In this document: one piece after another, positions 23,086 through 31,220 of the stretch | Numbering within the stretch: the first letter of the stretch is position 1 | Layout: each line of letters starts with the position of its first letter | Assembly: GCA_043801445.1 (NCBI GenBank) | Contig: JAZDMB010000050.1 | Location: 1 to 32,426, forward strand | DNA: 32,426 nt | From: JAZDFP01 sp043801445 | Lineage (GTDB): Bacteria > Planctomycetota > MHYJ01 > JACQXL01 | Reading direction: 5' to 3' | The notes under the pieces: model-generated | Database searches by the model: none | What the model saw: only the letters and a program-made list of their open reading frames with translations | Told to the model about the DNA's origin: nothing | Made by a program: the position numbers and the translations under genes

Positions 23086-23102
23086 AAGAATTGGGTATTC
23101 TT
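23086..23102. terminator. Weak hairpin between convergent genes
   Basis: AAGAAT and ATTCTT form a 6-bp stem with a 5-nt loop in the 33-bp gap between the phosphoesterase and ligA. It is AT-rich, with no T-run of note on either side, so a terminator role is uncertain. Confidence 0.25.
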
Positions 23103-23104
23103 GA

Positions 23105-25081
23105 TTATTTCATAAACTCTTCTTCAGTAATAATTTTAATACCTAATGATTTTGCTTGTTGTAATTTAGAACCTGGATTATTGCCAACCACAACATAATC
23201 AACCTTTTTACTGATAGTTTCGGTAGTCTTGCCACCCTGTTCTTCCACTAATCTTTTGGCTTCAGAGCGGCTGTATTTTTCTAATTCGCCAGTGAAAACA
23301 AAAGTCTTACCTGATAAATTACCTTCTTTTCTTTTTTCTGCCTGCGGATTTATACCTGCTTTCTTAAGGTTATTAATCAAATCACGGTTATTGGGATTAT
23401 CAAAGAATTGCCTGATACTTTCTGCGACTATCGGTCCAATCTCAGATATCTCCTGCAATATCTCCACTTTGGCATCCATAAGGTCATCTATATTCTGAAA
23501 ATGCCCGGCAAGTATCTTGGCTATTGCCTCGCCGATATGCCCAATGCCCAGTCCGTAAATCAGCCGGGCTAGGGTGGTCTGCTTTGAATGGGCAATTGCA
23601 TCCAGAATATTCTGGGCAAGTTTATCGCCCATCCGCTCCAATTTTAGGAGTTTCTTTTTCTTTAAGTTATAGAGGTCAACCGCATCCTTGATGATGTCCT
23701 TGTCAATAAGTTGTTCAATCAGCCGGTCGCCCAGTCCTTCAATATTCATGGCCTCGCGCTGGGCAAAGTGCCCGATGCCGGCCTTGACCTGGGCCGGGCA
23801 GGAGATATTGGGACACCGGTATGCCACCTCGTCTTCTTCCTGAATCACCTTACTACCGCAGTCCGGGCATTCTTTAGGCATCTCGAACGGCTCTTCCTTA
23901 CCAGTTCTACGGGAAAGAATGGGCTTGATAATCTTAGGGATGACATCGCCGGCCCTTTTGAGGATGACCCAGTCGCCAATCATCAAATCAAGGCGGGCGA
24001 TTTCCTCGGCATTGTACAAAGTGGCGCGCGATACCTCCACCCCGCCCACCTGCACGGGCTCAAGAACCGCCACCGGAGTGAGCGTTCCGGTCCGACCAAC
24101 CTGAACCTCAATAGCCAGCAATTGGGTGGTGACCTCCTGAGCAGGGAATTTATAAGCAATAGCCCAGCGCGGACTGCGCGCCCTTAAACCCAACTGGGAC
24201 CGGATGTGCAAATCATCCACCTTGACGACCATGCCGTCAATCTCAAATGGCAGGTCATTGCGTCCGGCTAACATCTCATTAAAATATTTTTCCGCGCCGG
24301 TTAATGAGGTGACCAGGACCGGCTTGACAGCCTTAAGTCCAAGTTTGGTAAAATATTCCATTGCCTCAGAGTGGGACTTGAACACCACACCCTTAATCAA
24401 GCCGAATCCGTGAATCATAATATCCAAGGGACGTTGAGCGGTAATTTTACTATCCAATTGACGCAGACTGCCGGCTGCGGCATTGCGGGGATTAGCAAAC
24501 GGCTCTTCACCTGATTCTATCCTTTGACGATTAAGTTTATTAAATGCTTCTTTGGGCAAAAACACCTCACCGCGCACCTCAAGATGTCCAGGAATTTTAT
24601 CTCCAATAAGATGCAACGGAATACTTTTTATGGTCTTGAGATTAATAGTAATATCTTCACCGGTCTTACCATCGCCTCTGGTAGAGCCGGAAACGAAAAT
24701 ACCTTTATCATAGACAAGTTCTACTGCTGTTCCGTCAATCTTGGGCTCGCAGACAACCTCGGTATTGCCTCCAAGACCTTCATACCATTCTCTAAACTCA
24801 TTCTCATCCATCGCATTTTCCAAACTCAACATCATCAAGGAATGTTCAATGGTCTTGAATGCGGTTTGGATAGGGGCGCCAACTCGCTGGGTCGGTGAAT
24901 CCTGAGTGATTAACTGCGGATTTTGCTTTTCTAATTCGCTTAATTCTCTTAATAAACGATCATATTCAACATCGCTTACTTCAGGCGAATCAAGAACATA
25001 ATAACGGTAATTATGATAATTTATCTCTCTTCTGAGGGATTCTACTTTAGATTTTATATCAGCAGAAATTGACTTAGCCAT
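23105..25081 (-). CDS. ligA: NAD+-dependent DNA ligase
   Basis: The 658-residue enzyme seals nicks in replication and repair. It has domain Ia (YHNYRYYVLDSPEVSDVEYD), the adenylation motif EPKIDG with catalytic Lys114, GEVFLP, EPFANPRNAAAGSLRQLD, and VVKVDDL and GLRARSPRWAIAYKFPA. The OB fold is followed by a zinc finger (CPDCG...RCPNISCPAQ), helix-hairpin-helix repeats (GLGIGHIGEAIAKILA) and a C-terminal BRCT domain (GKTFVFTGELEKYSRSEAKR). Length is near the family's usual 670. It is single, and convergent to the phosphoesterase. No repeat insert is visible. Confidence 0.98.
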   Translation of the reverse strand: MAKSISADIKSKVESLRREINYHNYRYYVLDSPEVSDVEYDRLLRELSELEKQNPQLITQDSPTQRVGAPIQTAFKTIEHSLMMLSLENAMDENEFREWYEGLGGNTEVVCEPKIDGTAVELVYDKGIFVSGSTRGDGKTGEDITINLKTIKSIPLHLIGDKIPGHLEVRGEVFLPKEAFNKLNRQRIESGEEPFANPRNAAAGSLRQLDSKITAQRPLDIMIHGFGLIKGVVFKSHSEAMEYFTKLGLKAVKPVLVTSLTGAEKYFNEMLAGRNDLPFEIDGMVVKVDDLHIRSQLGLRARSPRWAIAYKFPAQEVTTQLLAIEVQVGRTGTLTPVAVLEPVQVGGVEVSRATLYNAEEIARLDLMIGDWVILKRAGDVIPKIIKPILSRRTGKEEPFEMPKECPDCGSKVIQEEDEVAYRCPNISCPAQVKAGIGHFAQREAMNIEGLGDRLIEQLIDKDIIKDAVDLYNLKKKKLLKLERMGDKLAQNILDAIAHSKQTTLARLIYGLGIGHIGEAIAKILAGHFQNIDDLMDAKVEILQEISEIGPIVAESIRQFFDNPNNRDLINNLKKAGINPQAEKRKEGNLSGKTFVFTGELEKYSRSEAKRLVEEQGGKTTETISKKVDYVVVGNNPGSKLQQAKSLGIKIITEEEFMK

Positions 25082-25150
25082 ATATAATCAGTATAATTCT
25101 TTAAAATAAGTCGTCAAGGTAAATTACAACCACAGATAAATACGAATAAT

Positions 25151-26254
25151 ATGACTAAAATTATTAAAGTCGATTTGGGCGAGAGAACCTATCCGATAAT
25201 TATCCAACCGGGAATACTAGGCAGAATTGGAGATACATTAAAGCGCAAAGCGTTGAGCGTCAAACGTAATGAGCCATCAAACCGATTTATCATCATCACA
25301 GATAATAATGTTGCTTCTATTTATCTTAATAAAGTTATCGCTTCACTAAAAAGAACAGGGTTTAAGAGTTTATACAAGATACTTCCTACCGGTGAAACCC
25401 AGAAATCTTTGGCTACTGCCAATAAAATATATGATTTCCTCGTAAAGCATAAGATAGAAAGGAATGATATAATTATTGCGTTAGGCGGTGGGGTTGTCGG
25501 AGACCTTGCCGGCTTTGTGGCCGGCACTTATAAACGAGGACTTGGATTAATTCAAGTCCCGACCTCTCTTATTGCCCAAGCAGATTCGAGTATCGGCGGT
25601 AAAACTGCCGTAAATCTTGACTCCGGCAAAAATCTTGTCGGATTATTTTATCAACCTGAATTGGTTCTGATAGACCCTCTGTTACTGAAAAGTCTGCCTG
25701 AAAAAGAATTTTGTAACGGAATGGCAGAGGTTATTAAAACCGCTCTGATAAAAGACAAGAAACTATTCGAAATGCTCAGAGATAAACATAAGGAAATCAT
25801 AAATTTGAATCCGAATGTATTAGAAACAATATTGGCCCGTGCGATTAGAATCAAGGTTAATATTATTGAACAAGATGAAAAAGACACAAAAGGACAACGC
25901 ATACTTCTTAATTATGGTCATACTATTGGCCATATACTCGAAGCATCTGGAAAATACAAACATTACAAACACGGTGAAGCTATATCTATTGGAATGATGT
26001 TTTCTGCTAAAATTGCACAACGAATGAAACTTGTCGGATATGATTTTGTCAAAACACAGAGTGAACTCTTAAAGATGTATCATCTGCCAACTATGCTTAA
26101 GAAACAAATTGATTTATCAGAAATGATTAGCTTTTTACATCAGGATAAAAAGATTAAAGGAGGCAAAATCAGTGAGGTTTTGCCAAATCGTATCGGTTCC
26201 GCGAGCATATATAATGTGCCTCTATCAATAATCAGGAATGCTTTTATTGAATAA
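25151..26254 (+). CDS. aroB: 3-dehydroquinate synthase
   Basis: The 367-residue enzyme is the second step of the shikimate pathway, DAHP to 3-dehydroquinate, using NAD+ and a divalent metal. Motifs are LPTGETQKS, ALGGGVVGDLAGFVAGTYKRG, QVPTSLIAQADSSIGGKTAVN, GMAEVIKTALI, LNYGHTIGHILE and KHGEAISIGM, with the metal ligands Glu (in GMAEVIK) and His (GHTIGH, HGEA). The stretch KRKALSVKRNEPSN near residues 31-44 is longer than usual before the IIITDNNV strand. Its DNA (AAGCGCAAAGCGTTGAGCG) looks repeat-like, so a small in-frame insert is possible. A CACAGATA arm lies just upstream. Confidence 0.97.
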   Translation: MTKIIKVDLGERTYPIIIQPGILGRIGDTLKRKALSVKRNEPSNRFIIITDNNVASIYLNKVIASLKRTGFKSLYKILPTGETQKSLATANKIYDFLVKHKIERNDIIIALGGGVVGDLAGFVAGTYKRGLGLIQVPTSLIAQADSSIGGKTAVNLDSGKNLVGLFYQPELVLIDPLLLKSLPEKEFCNGMAEVIKTALIKDKKLFEMLRDKHKEIINLNPNVLETILARAIRIKVNIIEQDEKDTKGQRILLNYGHTIGHILEASGKYKHYKHGEAISIGMMFSAKIAQRMKLVGYDFVKTQSELLKMYHLPTMLKKQIDLSEMISFLHQDKKIKGGKISEVLPNRIGSASIYNVPLSIIRNAFIE

Positions 26255-26257
26255 AAA

Positions 26258-26331
26258 TACCCCCGGTGTGAATCGAACACACAACAACCGGATTAGAAAT
26301 CCGGTGCTCTATCCAATTGAGCTACGGGGGC
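26258..26331 (-). tRNA. tRNA-Arg (anticodon UCU)
   Basis: It folds as a standard cloverleaf on the minus strand: acceptor GCCCCCG / CGGGGGT (G1-U72 wobble), D arm with AGCTCAATTGGATAGAGC, anticodon stem CCGGA / TCCGG with loop TTTCTAA, and T arm GTGTG TTCGATT CACAC. U8 is present. CCA is not encoded. It reads AGA codons. Confidence 0.95.
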
Positions 26332-26351
26332 GTCTTACCGTATAAGAAAGT

Positions 26352-26446
26352 ATAAAACTAACCTCAAAGGCACAAAGGATACTAATAACTAATTTCCCGA
26401 TACCAAAACCCTTCTTTGTGTCCTCTGTATCTTTGTGGTGAATAAT
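26352..26446. repeat. CACAAAG-type palindrome upstream (3' side) of proC
   Basis: AACCTCAAAGGCACAAAGG (26360-26378) pairs with CTTTGTGTCC...TCTTTGTGGTG (26413-26441). It is preceded by GAAAGTATAAAAC, a trimmed copy of the TTTTATACTTTC motif. Confidence 0.65.
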
Positions 26447-26457
26447 TTTCTGAGAAA

Positions 26458-27282
26458 TTATTTTCTATCGTTCGAATATAATTCAGCCGCTTTTTCAGCC
26501 GAAGTAATAATTCCTTTTATCATTGCAGAACTAAAGCCCTGATGCTCCATCTGGTTTAGCCCGGCAATTGTGCATCCCATAGGCGTAGTCACCTTATCTA
26601 TCTCCGCTTCAGGATGATTCTCAGAATTTAGCAACAATGATGCCGCACCTTTGGCGGTTTGTGCAGTCATCATCAAGGCATCGTCCGCGTGGAAACCAAT
26701 CTCAATACCTCCCTGTGAAGCCGCTCTTATGGAACGGAGAAAAAAAGCTATCCCGCACCCGCATAAGGCAGTAGCTGAAATCATAAGATCTTCATTAATT
26801 ACCAGAGTCTTGCCCACCGAATCAAAAAGCCCATTTACCAAATCAAGAACATCTTTCTTTGTATCCTGATTATAAGCAATACAAGTCATCGATTCACGAA
26901 TCGCAATTGCTATATTAGGCATAGCACGAACTACCGGCACATTTTTTCCAATATGCCTGATAATTTCGCTGATACTAACCCCGGAAACTATTGATACAAT
27001 AATATGTTTAGAAGGAATAAGTTCTGACCGTATTTCTTCTATTAATTTAACGAGATTTTGAGGGGTCACTGCGATGATAATTATTTTAGAATGTCTGACT
27101 GCCTCGCAGTTATCTGCTTGAATAACAAATCCCTGTTGCGCCAAAGCATCAAGCAAATGTATTTTCCGTCTGGTAATCGTAATCTGTTTGGAAGACAATT
27201 TACCTGAGGCAACCAGCCCTTTTGCTATGGCGGTGCCTATATTTCCTCCGCCGAGAATAGCAATTTGCATGGAAATATCCAT
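26458..27282 (-). CDS. proC: Pyrroline-5-carboxylate reductase
   Basis: The 274-residue enzyme reduces pyrroline-5-carboxylate to proline. The Rossmann start IAILGGGNIGTAIAKGLVAS is complete, followed by IIIIAVTPQNLVKLIEEI, VSIVSGVSISEI, VVRAMPNIAIAIRES, the helical domain ISATALCGCGIAFFLRSIRA, and the family signature region TTPMGCTIAGLNQMEHQGF. Family norms put PAY/PAF in the ALxGSGPAY motif; here it reads ALCGCGIAFF, a mild departure. The GGAG at 8 nt supports the ATG at 27282. It sits between tRNA-Arg and tRNA-Lys genes. Confidence 0.96.
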   Translation of the reverse strand: MDISMQIAILGGGNIGTAIAKGLVASGKLSSKQITITRRKIHLLDALAQQGFVIQADNCEAVRHSKIIIIAVTPQNLVKLIEEIRSELIPSKHIIVSIVSGVSISEIIRHIGKNVPVVRAMPNIAIAIRESMTCIAYNQDTKKDVLDLVNGLFDSVGKTLVINEDLMISATALCGCGIAFFLRSIRAASQGGIEIGFHADDALMMTAQTAKGAASLLLNSENHPEAEIDKVTTPMGCTIAGLNQMEHQGFSSAMIKGIITSAEKAAELYSNDRK

Positions 27283-27349
27283 TACGTATACTCCTTCTGT
27301 AAATATGATTATCCTTTTAAATCAACACTATATTTATAATAAATTAAAA

Positions 27350-27422
27350 TACGCCCGGCCCGATTCGAACGGGCGACCCGCTGATTAAGAATCAGCTGCT
27401 CTACCAACTGAGCTACGGGCGT
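27350..27422 (-). tRNA. tRNA-Lys (anticodon CUU)
   Basis: Cloverleaf on the minus strand: acceptor ACGCCCG / CGGGCGT, D arm GCTCAGTTGGTAGAGC, anticodon stem GCTGA / TCAGC with loop TTCTTAA, and T arm GCCCG TTCGAAT CGGGC. CCA is not encoded. It lies just upstream of proC on the same strand. Confidence 0.95.
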
Positions 27423-27471
27423 TTAATCAAATTGTTGCCTTTGAAATCCCTTATAATTCGTACGATTAATG

Positions 27472-28635
27472 TTATTTATTATGCGCAAAATATTCTCTAA
27501 CTAATTTTTCCAAATACTCACCTCTCTTGAAATAAAGCCTTTTTAATGATCGCTTCTTATGACTTGCTAAGGCATAATGCACTAACAGTGGCAATGCCAC
27601 CGTTGCATCAAGATAACACACAACTGCATCAGGTAATCTATCGGGGTCAATCTTGCCCCAACTGACTGCCTCATTCGGTGTTGCGCCTGAAAGACCGCCG
27701 GTATCAGGTCGGGCATCAGTTATCTGGAAAAAGTAATCGTGCCCCACTTCTTTAATTCTCAAAACTTCCTGAATCTGAGGTTCGGTCTGGAGCATAAAAT
27801 TTTTAGGACTACCCCCACCGACTAAAAATACTGCTGACTTGCCTCCGGAACGCTTGGCTTCCAAAACAAGAGCAGTTGTTTCATTTACGTCAATAGAAGG
27901 ATTTATTCTTAATTTATTACCCTCTAATTCCACACCGGCAATATTCATCCCGATAGTTGAATCTCCCGGAGATGAAGTATAGACAGGCACAGCAGCCCGG
28001 TAAGCCGCAGCAAGAACGGAGACATTACTTTGCTTTGTCTTCCTTTCCCACTCGTCCATATATTTACCAAGTATATAATAAAACTCTGCTGTCCCCATTT
28101 CCTTCTGGAATTCAGGCTTTCTCAGAATACTTCTAAGAATCTCATCCGTTGCCATTAAAGAATCTGAGTATCCTAAAAAAACATCATAGATACGCACAAT
28201 ATCATTCTTCCTCAAATCGGCATCATCAGCCATGTGCGTCCCGACCCGTGGATGCATATTAAAAGCAAAATGCATATCGTGATACATATTCGCACCTGTT
28301 GCCACAATCCAATCCACAAATCCGGCATTAATTAAAGGAACAACCGCAGCAGAGCCAAGACCAGCCGGTGTCAAGGCGCCTGCCAAACTCATTCCCACTG
28401 TTACATTGGCACCCAGCATTTTTTCAGCAAATAAACGACAGCCTTCCCGTAAACGGGCTCCATTATATGCCAGAAATGTATCATTTATCAATGACGTAAG
28501 ATTCTCCCTGCCCGTAATTGAAGGAGGACAAATCTTTTTTCCGGACAGGTATTCTTTCTTGTGAGGACATTTCTTATTTTTAAGCCAATCAGGCACATCA
28601 GATAAATTTTCCCTCATTCGATGATTTCGTTTCAT
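27472..28635 (-). CDS. Deoxyhypusine synthase-like protein (probable homospermidine synthase type)
   Basis: The 387-residue protein is of the deoxyhypusine synthase fold. It has GMSLAGALTPAGLGSAAVVP, DWIVATGANMYHDMHFA, YTSSPGDSTIGMN, VFLVGGGSPKNFMLQTEP, SGATPNEAVSWGKIDPD with the active-site Lys328 (in WGK, as in eukaryotic DHS), and CYLDATVALPLLVHYAL (NAD-site end). Bacteria lack eIF5A, and bacterial members are known to act on small polyamines, making homospermidine or aminopropylagmatine. With an ornithine decarboxylase directly upstream the likely substrate is putrescine. AAAGGAAAGG lies before the ATG. The two genes are 25 bp apart. Confidence 0.93.
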   Translation of the reverse strand: MKRNHRMRENLSDVPDWLKNKKCPHKKEYLSGKKICPPSITGRENLTSLINDTFLAYNGARLREGCRLFAEKMLGANVTVGMSLAGALTPAGLGSAAVVPLINAGFVDWIVATGANMYHDMHFAFNMHPRVGTHMADDADLRKNDIVRIYDVFLGYSDSLMATDEILRSILRKPEFQKEMGTAEFYYILGKYMDEWERKTKQSNVSVLAAAYRAAVPVYTSSPGDSTIGMNIAGVELEGNKLRINPSIDVNETTALVLEAKRSGGKSAVFLVGGGSPKNFMLQTEPQIQEVLRIKEVGHDYFFQITDARPDTGGLSGATPNEAVSWGKIDPDRLPDAVVCYLDATVALPLLVHYALASHKKRSLKRLYFKRGEYLEKLVREYFAHNK

Positions 28636-28660
28636 ATTTTTCCTTTCCTTTTAATTTATT

Positions 28661-29800
28661 TTAATCTATAGCAATAACGCGCGCTGGCGGTAAACTATTA
28701 AAATTAGTGGAACTCGCGATGCTATAGGCGCCGATATTAGGCACATATATAATATCACCGATTTCCAATTCGGGCATTTCTTCAGTATAAGAAATAACAT
28801 CAAGCCCATCGCAGGTCGGTCCAGCCAATGTAGATATCTGCGGTTTACCCTTACGCAAGGTTTTATAATGATATTTACAATGGTCATAAAGCAACCCTGA
28901 AAGAGAACCGTAGATGCCGTCGTCAAGATAATACCAGTGTTTATTAAAGCGGATAGACTTACCGATAACCCGCATAACCAGAGTGCAGGCAGAACCAACG
29001 AGCGCTCTGCCGGGCTCAGCAATAATTTTCACGGACGGCTCAAAAAGCCGGTCCATTTCCTTATTGATAGTCGGCGCCATCTCGGCAAAATAATCATTTT
29101 CATAATCAAAGTGTTTAATGGGGAATCCTCCGCCAATATCAAGTACTTCAAGCGGAATCTGTTTTAATTTCGCATCATGGAAAATAATAGAAGCCATTTC
29201 CAATGCCTCTATATAATTTTCCACCTTGAGACATTGAGAGCCGACATGAAAACTGATGCCAACAGGTTTAAGCCCAAGTTTATGCGCCTTTATCAAAAGC
29301 GGAATAGCATCAGGCGGATCAATACCGAATTTTACAGACAATTCCACGATTGAACCGACATTAGAAACTTTAACTCTGACTAAAACTTCTGAGTTTGGCG
29401 CGAATTCACTGATTTTATATAACTCATATTCGGAATCAAAAGTCATCAAAGTGATGCCGTGTTTTTCTACGAACTTGAGGGTTTCATTCTTTTTTATGGT
29501 ATTAGCAAAAAGCATCCGCTCTACGGAAACACCTATCTTCAAGAGTGTTTCCATCTCGCCTTGAGATGCCACATCGAAAAAAGCACCCTTGCGGGCAAAT
29601 GTCTTAAGAATCTCAGGATGAGAATTTGCCTTGACTGCATAAAATGGCTTAACTCTCGGCAGAAGAACGCGAAAACGGTTTAGGTTTTTGGTTAATTCAG
29701 AACGACTAATAATAAACAAGGGCGTTCCATATTTATGCACCAGCTTAGTAATCTGCCTTTCAGATATCTTGTTGCTACTGTTTGATTTTAGTTTTATCAT
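28661..29800 (-). CDS. Ornithine decarboxylase, alanine-racemase-fold (group IV)
   Basis: The 379-residue PLP enzyme has PFYAVKANSHPEIL with the Schiff-base Lys58, then AFFDVASQGEME, SFHVGSQC, LDIGGGFP, IAEPGRALVGSA and the ornithine-decarboxylase signature GPTCDGLDVISY near residue 330, with the catalytic Cys and the Asp that favours ornithine. It ends with NIGAYSIASSTNFN. It converts ornithine to putrescine. It is longer than an arginine-decarboxylase core and lacks features of diaminopimelate decarboxylase. It is the first gene of a two-gene polyamine operon, 20 bp from a tRNA-His gene. Confidence 0.94.
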   Translation of the reverse strand: MIKLKSNSSNKISERQITKLVHKYGTPLFIISRSELTKNLNRFRVLLPRVKPFYAVKANSHPEILKTFARKGAFFDVASQGEMETLLKIGVSVERMLFANTIKKNETLKFVEKHGITLMTFDSEYELYKISEFAPNSEVLVRVKVSNVGSIVELSVKFGIDPPDAIPLLIKAHKLGLKPVGISFHVGSQCLKVENYIEALEMASIIFHDAKLKQIPLEVLDIGGGFPIKHFDYENDYFAEMAPTINKEMDRLFEPSVKIIAEPGRALVGSACTLVMRVIGKSIRFNKHWYYLDDGIYGSLSGLLYDHCKYHYKTLRKGKPQISTLAGPTCDGLDVISYTEEMPELEIGDIIYVPNIGAYSIASSTNFNSLPPARVIAID

Positions 29801-29819
29801 CTGTATTTTATTCTAATAA

Positions 29820-29897
29820 TGGGGTGAGTGACGGGAATCGAACCCGCAACCCTCAGAGCCACAGTCTGATGCTCTAACCAATTGAGCTCCCCCCACC
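29820..29897 (-). tRNA. tRNA-His (anticodon GUG) with an unusual position 8
   Basis: Minus strand: G-1 pairs with C73, the acceptor is GTGGGGG / CACTCAC, and CCA is encoded. The D arm is GCTC / GAGC, the anticodon stem TCAGA / TCTGA with loop CTGTGGC, and the T arm GCGGG TTCGATT CCCGT. The G-1:C73 pair is the hallmark of tRNA-His. Two bases are odd: the nearly invariant U8 is G, and position 6 is G opposite A67 (a mismatch). Confidence 0.9.
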
Positions 29898-29969
29898 ACT
29901 TTTTTAAATATTGTAAACTCTTAAATAGTAAAACTCCATATAAATGTCAAGAAAACTCCGTAACCGGAG

Positions 29970-30081
29970 AATCTAACCACAGATTACACAGATTTTTACC
30001 ATTTTCTAATCCGAGGAGAATTATCAGTGTAATCCGTTAAATCTGCGGTTGCATTTTATACTTTCCTGTACTGCAAGATAA
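29970..30081. repeat. CACAGATT palindrome joined to the TTGCATTTTATACTTTC motif
   Basis: AACCACAGATTACACAGATT (29975-29994) faces AGTGTAATCCGTTAAATCTGCGG (30028-30050), which leads directly into TTGCATTTTATACTTTCCTG (30052-30071) and TACTGCAAG. At 1366 the same motif follows a CCACATAATCCACGG arm, so the two are usually joined. No gene is seen in 29898-30189. Confidence 0.7.
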
Positions 30082-30189
30082 GGACCTAAAAGAATACCAG
30101 ATAAAACTTTTATTTATTTTGTTACTTATGTATAAATCTCAGAAGTTATCCCTTACGGGATACTATTAGATAGAATACCGTTAGATATC

Positions 30190-30870
30190 ATGAAAAAATA
30201 TTATACGATAACAATATTGTTTATTATTACAATTTCAGCCGTTTCTTTTTATTTTATAAATAATAACAAAGAATTATTCTATAAAACTAACAGCGTACTT
30301 CTGGAAAAAGTTGAGATAATCAAGACATCCTCACCCGGCTCTTTCCAAAAAGGGCTGGGTTCACCATCTATCGAACCTGACAATATAACTGAAGAATATC
30401 ATTTATGGCTAAAGATTGAGATGACGAAAGATTCCCTCGAGCAATTAATTCCGGCAGTAACTGATACCTATAATACAAATGGCCCCATTTCTAATACTTT
30501 TCAAAATGTGTTAGTTATCAGGGGATTCCGGAAAGAAGGGAACATTCTATTTAACCAAAACGAAACTAATTCAAATGATTTCGGGCTGCCATTACTATTT
30601 AGTAAAAGTATAACTTTCCTGTCTGATTCTGTCTGCCAATTGACTAATGATGCGGATATCTCAAACCCACACATTGGTTTCGACCGGATAGATTATCAAA
30701 CCCAGATTTATATTAAATCAGGGAATGACAATAATCTCGTGAATCTTTATATCCACCTGGAATCTAATATCAAGCCTAAACAACTCCCACATATAATCTC
30801 AATTGCACTGACTCACATCAAAAACAACATGGTTATTGCATCCAAAACATTACCTCTTTTCCGATATTAG
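30190..30870 (+). CDS. Membrane-anchored or secreted hypothetical protein
   Basis: I do not recognise this 226-residue protein. It opens MKKYYTITILFIITISAVSF, a signal anchor or signal peptide, and the remainder is soluble and rich in Asn, Thr and Ile. Segments LWLKIEMTKDSLEQLIPAV and QTQIYIKSGNDNNLVNLYIH suggest beta structure. There is one cysteine in the mature part (DSVCQL) and no lipobox. No ribosome site is clear; the ATG is chosen because the hydrophobic segment begins right after it. It stands alone between repeat-filled spacers. The composition is A+T rich. Confidence 0.7.
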   Translation: MKKYYTITILFIITISAVSFYFINNNKELFYKTNSVLLEKVEIIKTSSPGSFQKGLGSPSIEPDNITEEYHLWLKIEMTKDSLEQLIPAVTDTYNTNGPISNTFQNVLVIRGFRKEGNILFNQNETNSNDFGLPLLFSKSITFLSDSVCQLTNDADISNPHIGFDRIDYQTQIYIKSGNDNNLVNLYIHLESNIKPKQLPHIISIALTHIKNNMVIASKTLPLFRY

Positions 30871-30929
30871 TAATATATTAGCGGATTGAAGCCACAGACC
30901 TGCCCCGTTAGAAAATGCAATTTCACCAC

Positions 30930-31001
30930 TCCCGAATGAAGTTACCCAAGCAAAACTGCTTCGGGATCCCGAAAGCAACTTCTCTGGATAGCCCATCGGG
31001 A
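30930..31001 (+). repeat. Element B, intergenic copy
   Basis: 72 bp beginning TCCCGAATGA with the central TCGGGATCCCGA. Read in the frame of the coding copies it gives PNEVTQAKLLRDPE before a stop, so the decayed copy keeps the same coding capacity. A one-sided CCCCGTTAGAAAATGC arm of element D lies just before it (30903-30918). Confidence 0.8.
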
Positions 31002-31005
31002 AAAG

Positions 31006-31096
31006 ACACAAAGAACACAAAGTAAATCCCCCCCTTACCCCCCTTTAATAAAGGGGGGCTGGGGTGATTTGATTTCTTAGTGCCTTTGTGGTTAAC
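31006..31096. repeat. C-rich palindrome nested in a CACAAAG-type repeat
   Basis: ACACAAAGAACACAAAGTAA and TTAGTGCCTTTGTGGTTAAC are the two arms of a CACAAAG repeat. Between them is ATCCCCCCCTTACCCCCCTT paired with AAGGGGGGCTGGGGTGATTT, the same family as the centre of the palindrome at 14470-14588. Confidence 0.7.
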
Positions 31097-31119
31097 TATT
31101 TTTCTTGCTACTGCCCTGC

Positions 31120-31206
31120 CCCGTTAGAAGCGAACATAATTAAAGAGATAACCTTTTGAGTAACTCTAATTACTCGCTATTGAACGCTTCTAACGGGCTG
31201 TGAAGC
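31120..31206. repeat. Element D, intergenic copy
   Basis: CCCGTTAGAAGCG (31120-31132) pairs perfectly with CGCTTCTAACGGG (31185-31197), followed by CTGTGAAGC. This is the same element as the one in the DUF457 gene. Confidence 0.78.
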
Positions 31207-31220
31207 TAACCTTGTTACTG

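Noticed and set aside
26258..27422. tRNA-flanked integrated island around proC
   Set aside because: The two tRNAs are different, no direct repeat of a tRNA 3' end was found, and proC is a normal housekeeping gene.
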